A stretch of DNA of 64,000 nt, from the NCBI RefSeq assembly GCF_039539445.1, contig NZ_BAABDD010000006.1:124001-188000 (forward strand), in the 5' to 3' direction. Below, piece by piece: positions 63,285 through 64,000 of this stretch. Position 1 is the first letter of the stretch. Each line of letters starts with the position of its first letter. The notes below the pieces were generated by a model. The model saw only the letters and a list, made by a program, of their open reading frames with translations, made no database searches and was not told the DNA's origin. This DNA is from Salinactinospora qingdaonensis. Lineage in GTDB: Bacteria; Actinomycetota; Actinomycetes; Streptosporangiales; Streptosporangiaceae. Both the position numbers and the translations under genes were made by a program.

Positions 63285-63297
63285 GGATCGGCCGGAC

Positions 63298-63999
63298 TTA
63301 GGGAGTCTCGGCCACGTAGGGGGCTGGGTCGGCGACACCGACGTCGGCGAATCCCTTGAGCCGCGGCCGGCAGGCGCCACAGGCGCCGCAGGCGCGCCCC
63401 TCGGGATCGGGGTCGTAGCAACTGATGGTCAGGGCATAGTCGATGTCTAGCCGCATACCGGTGCGGATGATGTCGGCGTCGGACATGTGGATCAGCGGGG
63501 AGTGCAGCCGGATTCGGCGACCGCCGCTGACTCCGGTCTTGGTTCCGAGGTTGGCCATCGCCTCGTAGGCGTCCAGGTACTCGGGGCGGTGATCGGGAGA
63601 GCCGCTGTAGTCACCGGCGTTAACGCCGGTGAAGATGTCGGTCGCGCCAGTGACCTCGGCGTAGGCGAGGGCAAAGGATAGAAAGATCGTGTTGCGGGCG
63701 GGCACGTAGTCCACCGAGAACTCGTTGCCGCCGCCCTCGTCCAGGCTGGCGCCCTTGGGGACCTCGATATCGTCGGTCAGCGCGGAGCCGCCGAAGACGC
63801 GCAGGTCAATGGTGCTTGTGATGTGGTTCTCAACCGCCAGTTCGCGGGCGACGCGCCGGGCGGCCGTGAGTTCGACGGCGTTGCGTTGGCCGTAGTCGAA
63901 GCTGAGCGCGTAGGGCGTGAACCCCTGCTCCTTGGCCAGCGCGAGGGCGGTGGTGGAGTCGAGTCCGCCGCTGAGCAGCACAATCGCTGGTCGTCCCAT
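63298..63999 (-). CDS. queC: 7-cyano-7-deazaguanine synthase
   Basis: 233 residues, full length. The PP-loop ATP pyrophosphatase motif is VLLSGGLDSTTALALA; FDYGQRNAVEL, VDYVPARNTIFLS and FTGVNAGDYSGSPDHRPEY are QueC signatures, and the C-terminal CYDPDPEGRACGACGACRPR holds the zinc cysteines. It converts 7-carboxy-7-deazaguanine to preQ0. PreQ0 feeds tRNA queuosine, 7-deazaguanine DNA modification or pyrrolopyrimidine products; the genes that would decide lie beyond the right edge. The ATG is one base from the window end, so the ribosome site cannot be seen. Confidence 0.95.
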   Translation of the reverse strand: MGRPAIVLLSGGLDSTTALALAKEQGFTPYALSFDYGQRNAVELTAARRVARELAVENHITSTIDLRVFGGSALTDDIEVPKGASLDEGGGNEFSVDYVPARNTIFLSFALAYAEVTGATDIFTGVNAGDYSGSPDHRPEYLDAYEAMANLGTKTGVSGGRRIRLHSPLIHMSDADIIRTGMRLDIDYALTISCYDPDPEGRACGACGACRPRLKGFADVGVADPAPYVAETP

Positions 64000-64000
64000 G

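Overview
The window reads as chromosome from a high-GC actinobacterium. Most open frames have strong third-position GC, many starts are GTG, adjacent genes often overlap by GTGA or ATGA, and there are F420-type oxidoreductases, a SAM hydroxide adenosyltransferase and ArsR, TetR and LacI regulators. A Nocardiopsaceae-like host is my inference only; there is no rRNA or other phylogenetic marker.

Layout. 1-13 kb: the N-terminal part of an FAD amino-acid oxidase-like enzyme; an ABC exporter pair divergent from its TetR regulator with a perfect operator; a PGRP-type amidase behind a low-GC stretch; an F420/LLM oxidoreductase; a small membrane protein; a glycine betaine/proline-type ABC importer operon; a rhomboid protease and dCTP deaminase. 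13.2-16.3 kb: a tRNA-Gly(CCC) that served as an integration site. It is followed by a 173-bp near-identical direct repeat, two decayed tyrosine recombinases, a VapBC-type toxin-antitoxin module and two paralogous tiny secreted two-cysteine peptides.

16.3-29.4 kb holds two poorly known clusters. The first is a five-gene operon (OmpA-like anchor, membrane protein, VWA protein, membrane alpha/beta hydrolase, membrane protein) divergent from a TetR-headed TPR protein, with a perfect palindrome between them. The second has a TauD-like dioxygenase and an unrecognised protein on one strand, and a membrane histidine kinase, a response regulator and a small membrane protein on the other. 29.7-42 kb is sugar metabolism: a dTDP-4-dehydrorhamnose reductase behind a stub of a partner gene, a GH13/aminotransferase/SDR/SDR operon under a LacI regulator with a doubled operator, an MFS transporter, and a DegT aminotransferase plus epimerase pair. 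Two MITE-like non-coding elements with shared 29-bp terminal inverted repeats flank the LacI operon; one carries a perfect 36-bp hairpin.

42-64 kb: an MFS pseudogene, a SAM hydrolase, a tandem duplication of styrene-monooxygenase-like flavoproteins, a MoaD-like protein with a BNR-repeat protein, a self-regulated TetR operon with an F420 enzyme, an HGIG-type hydrolase, a lipoprotein, an AGE-family epimerase, a DUF4383 protein, an NAD-binding/DUF2867-like fusion, a methyltransferase, an ArsR regulator, Tex, a UGT-like glycosyltransferase and queC at the edge. No rRNA, CRISPR array, intact transposase or complete prophage was seen.
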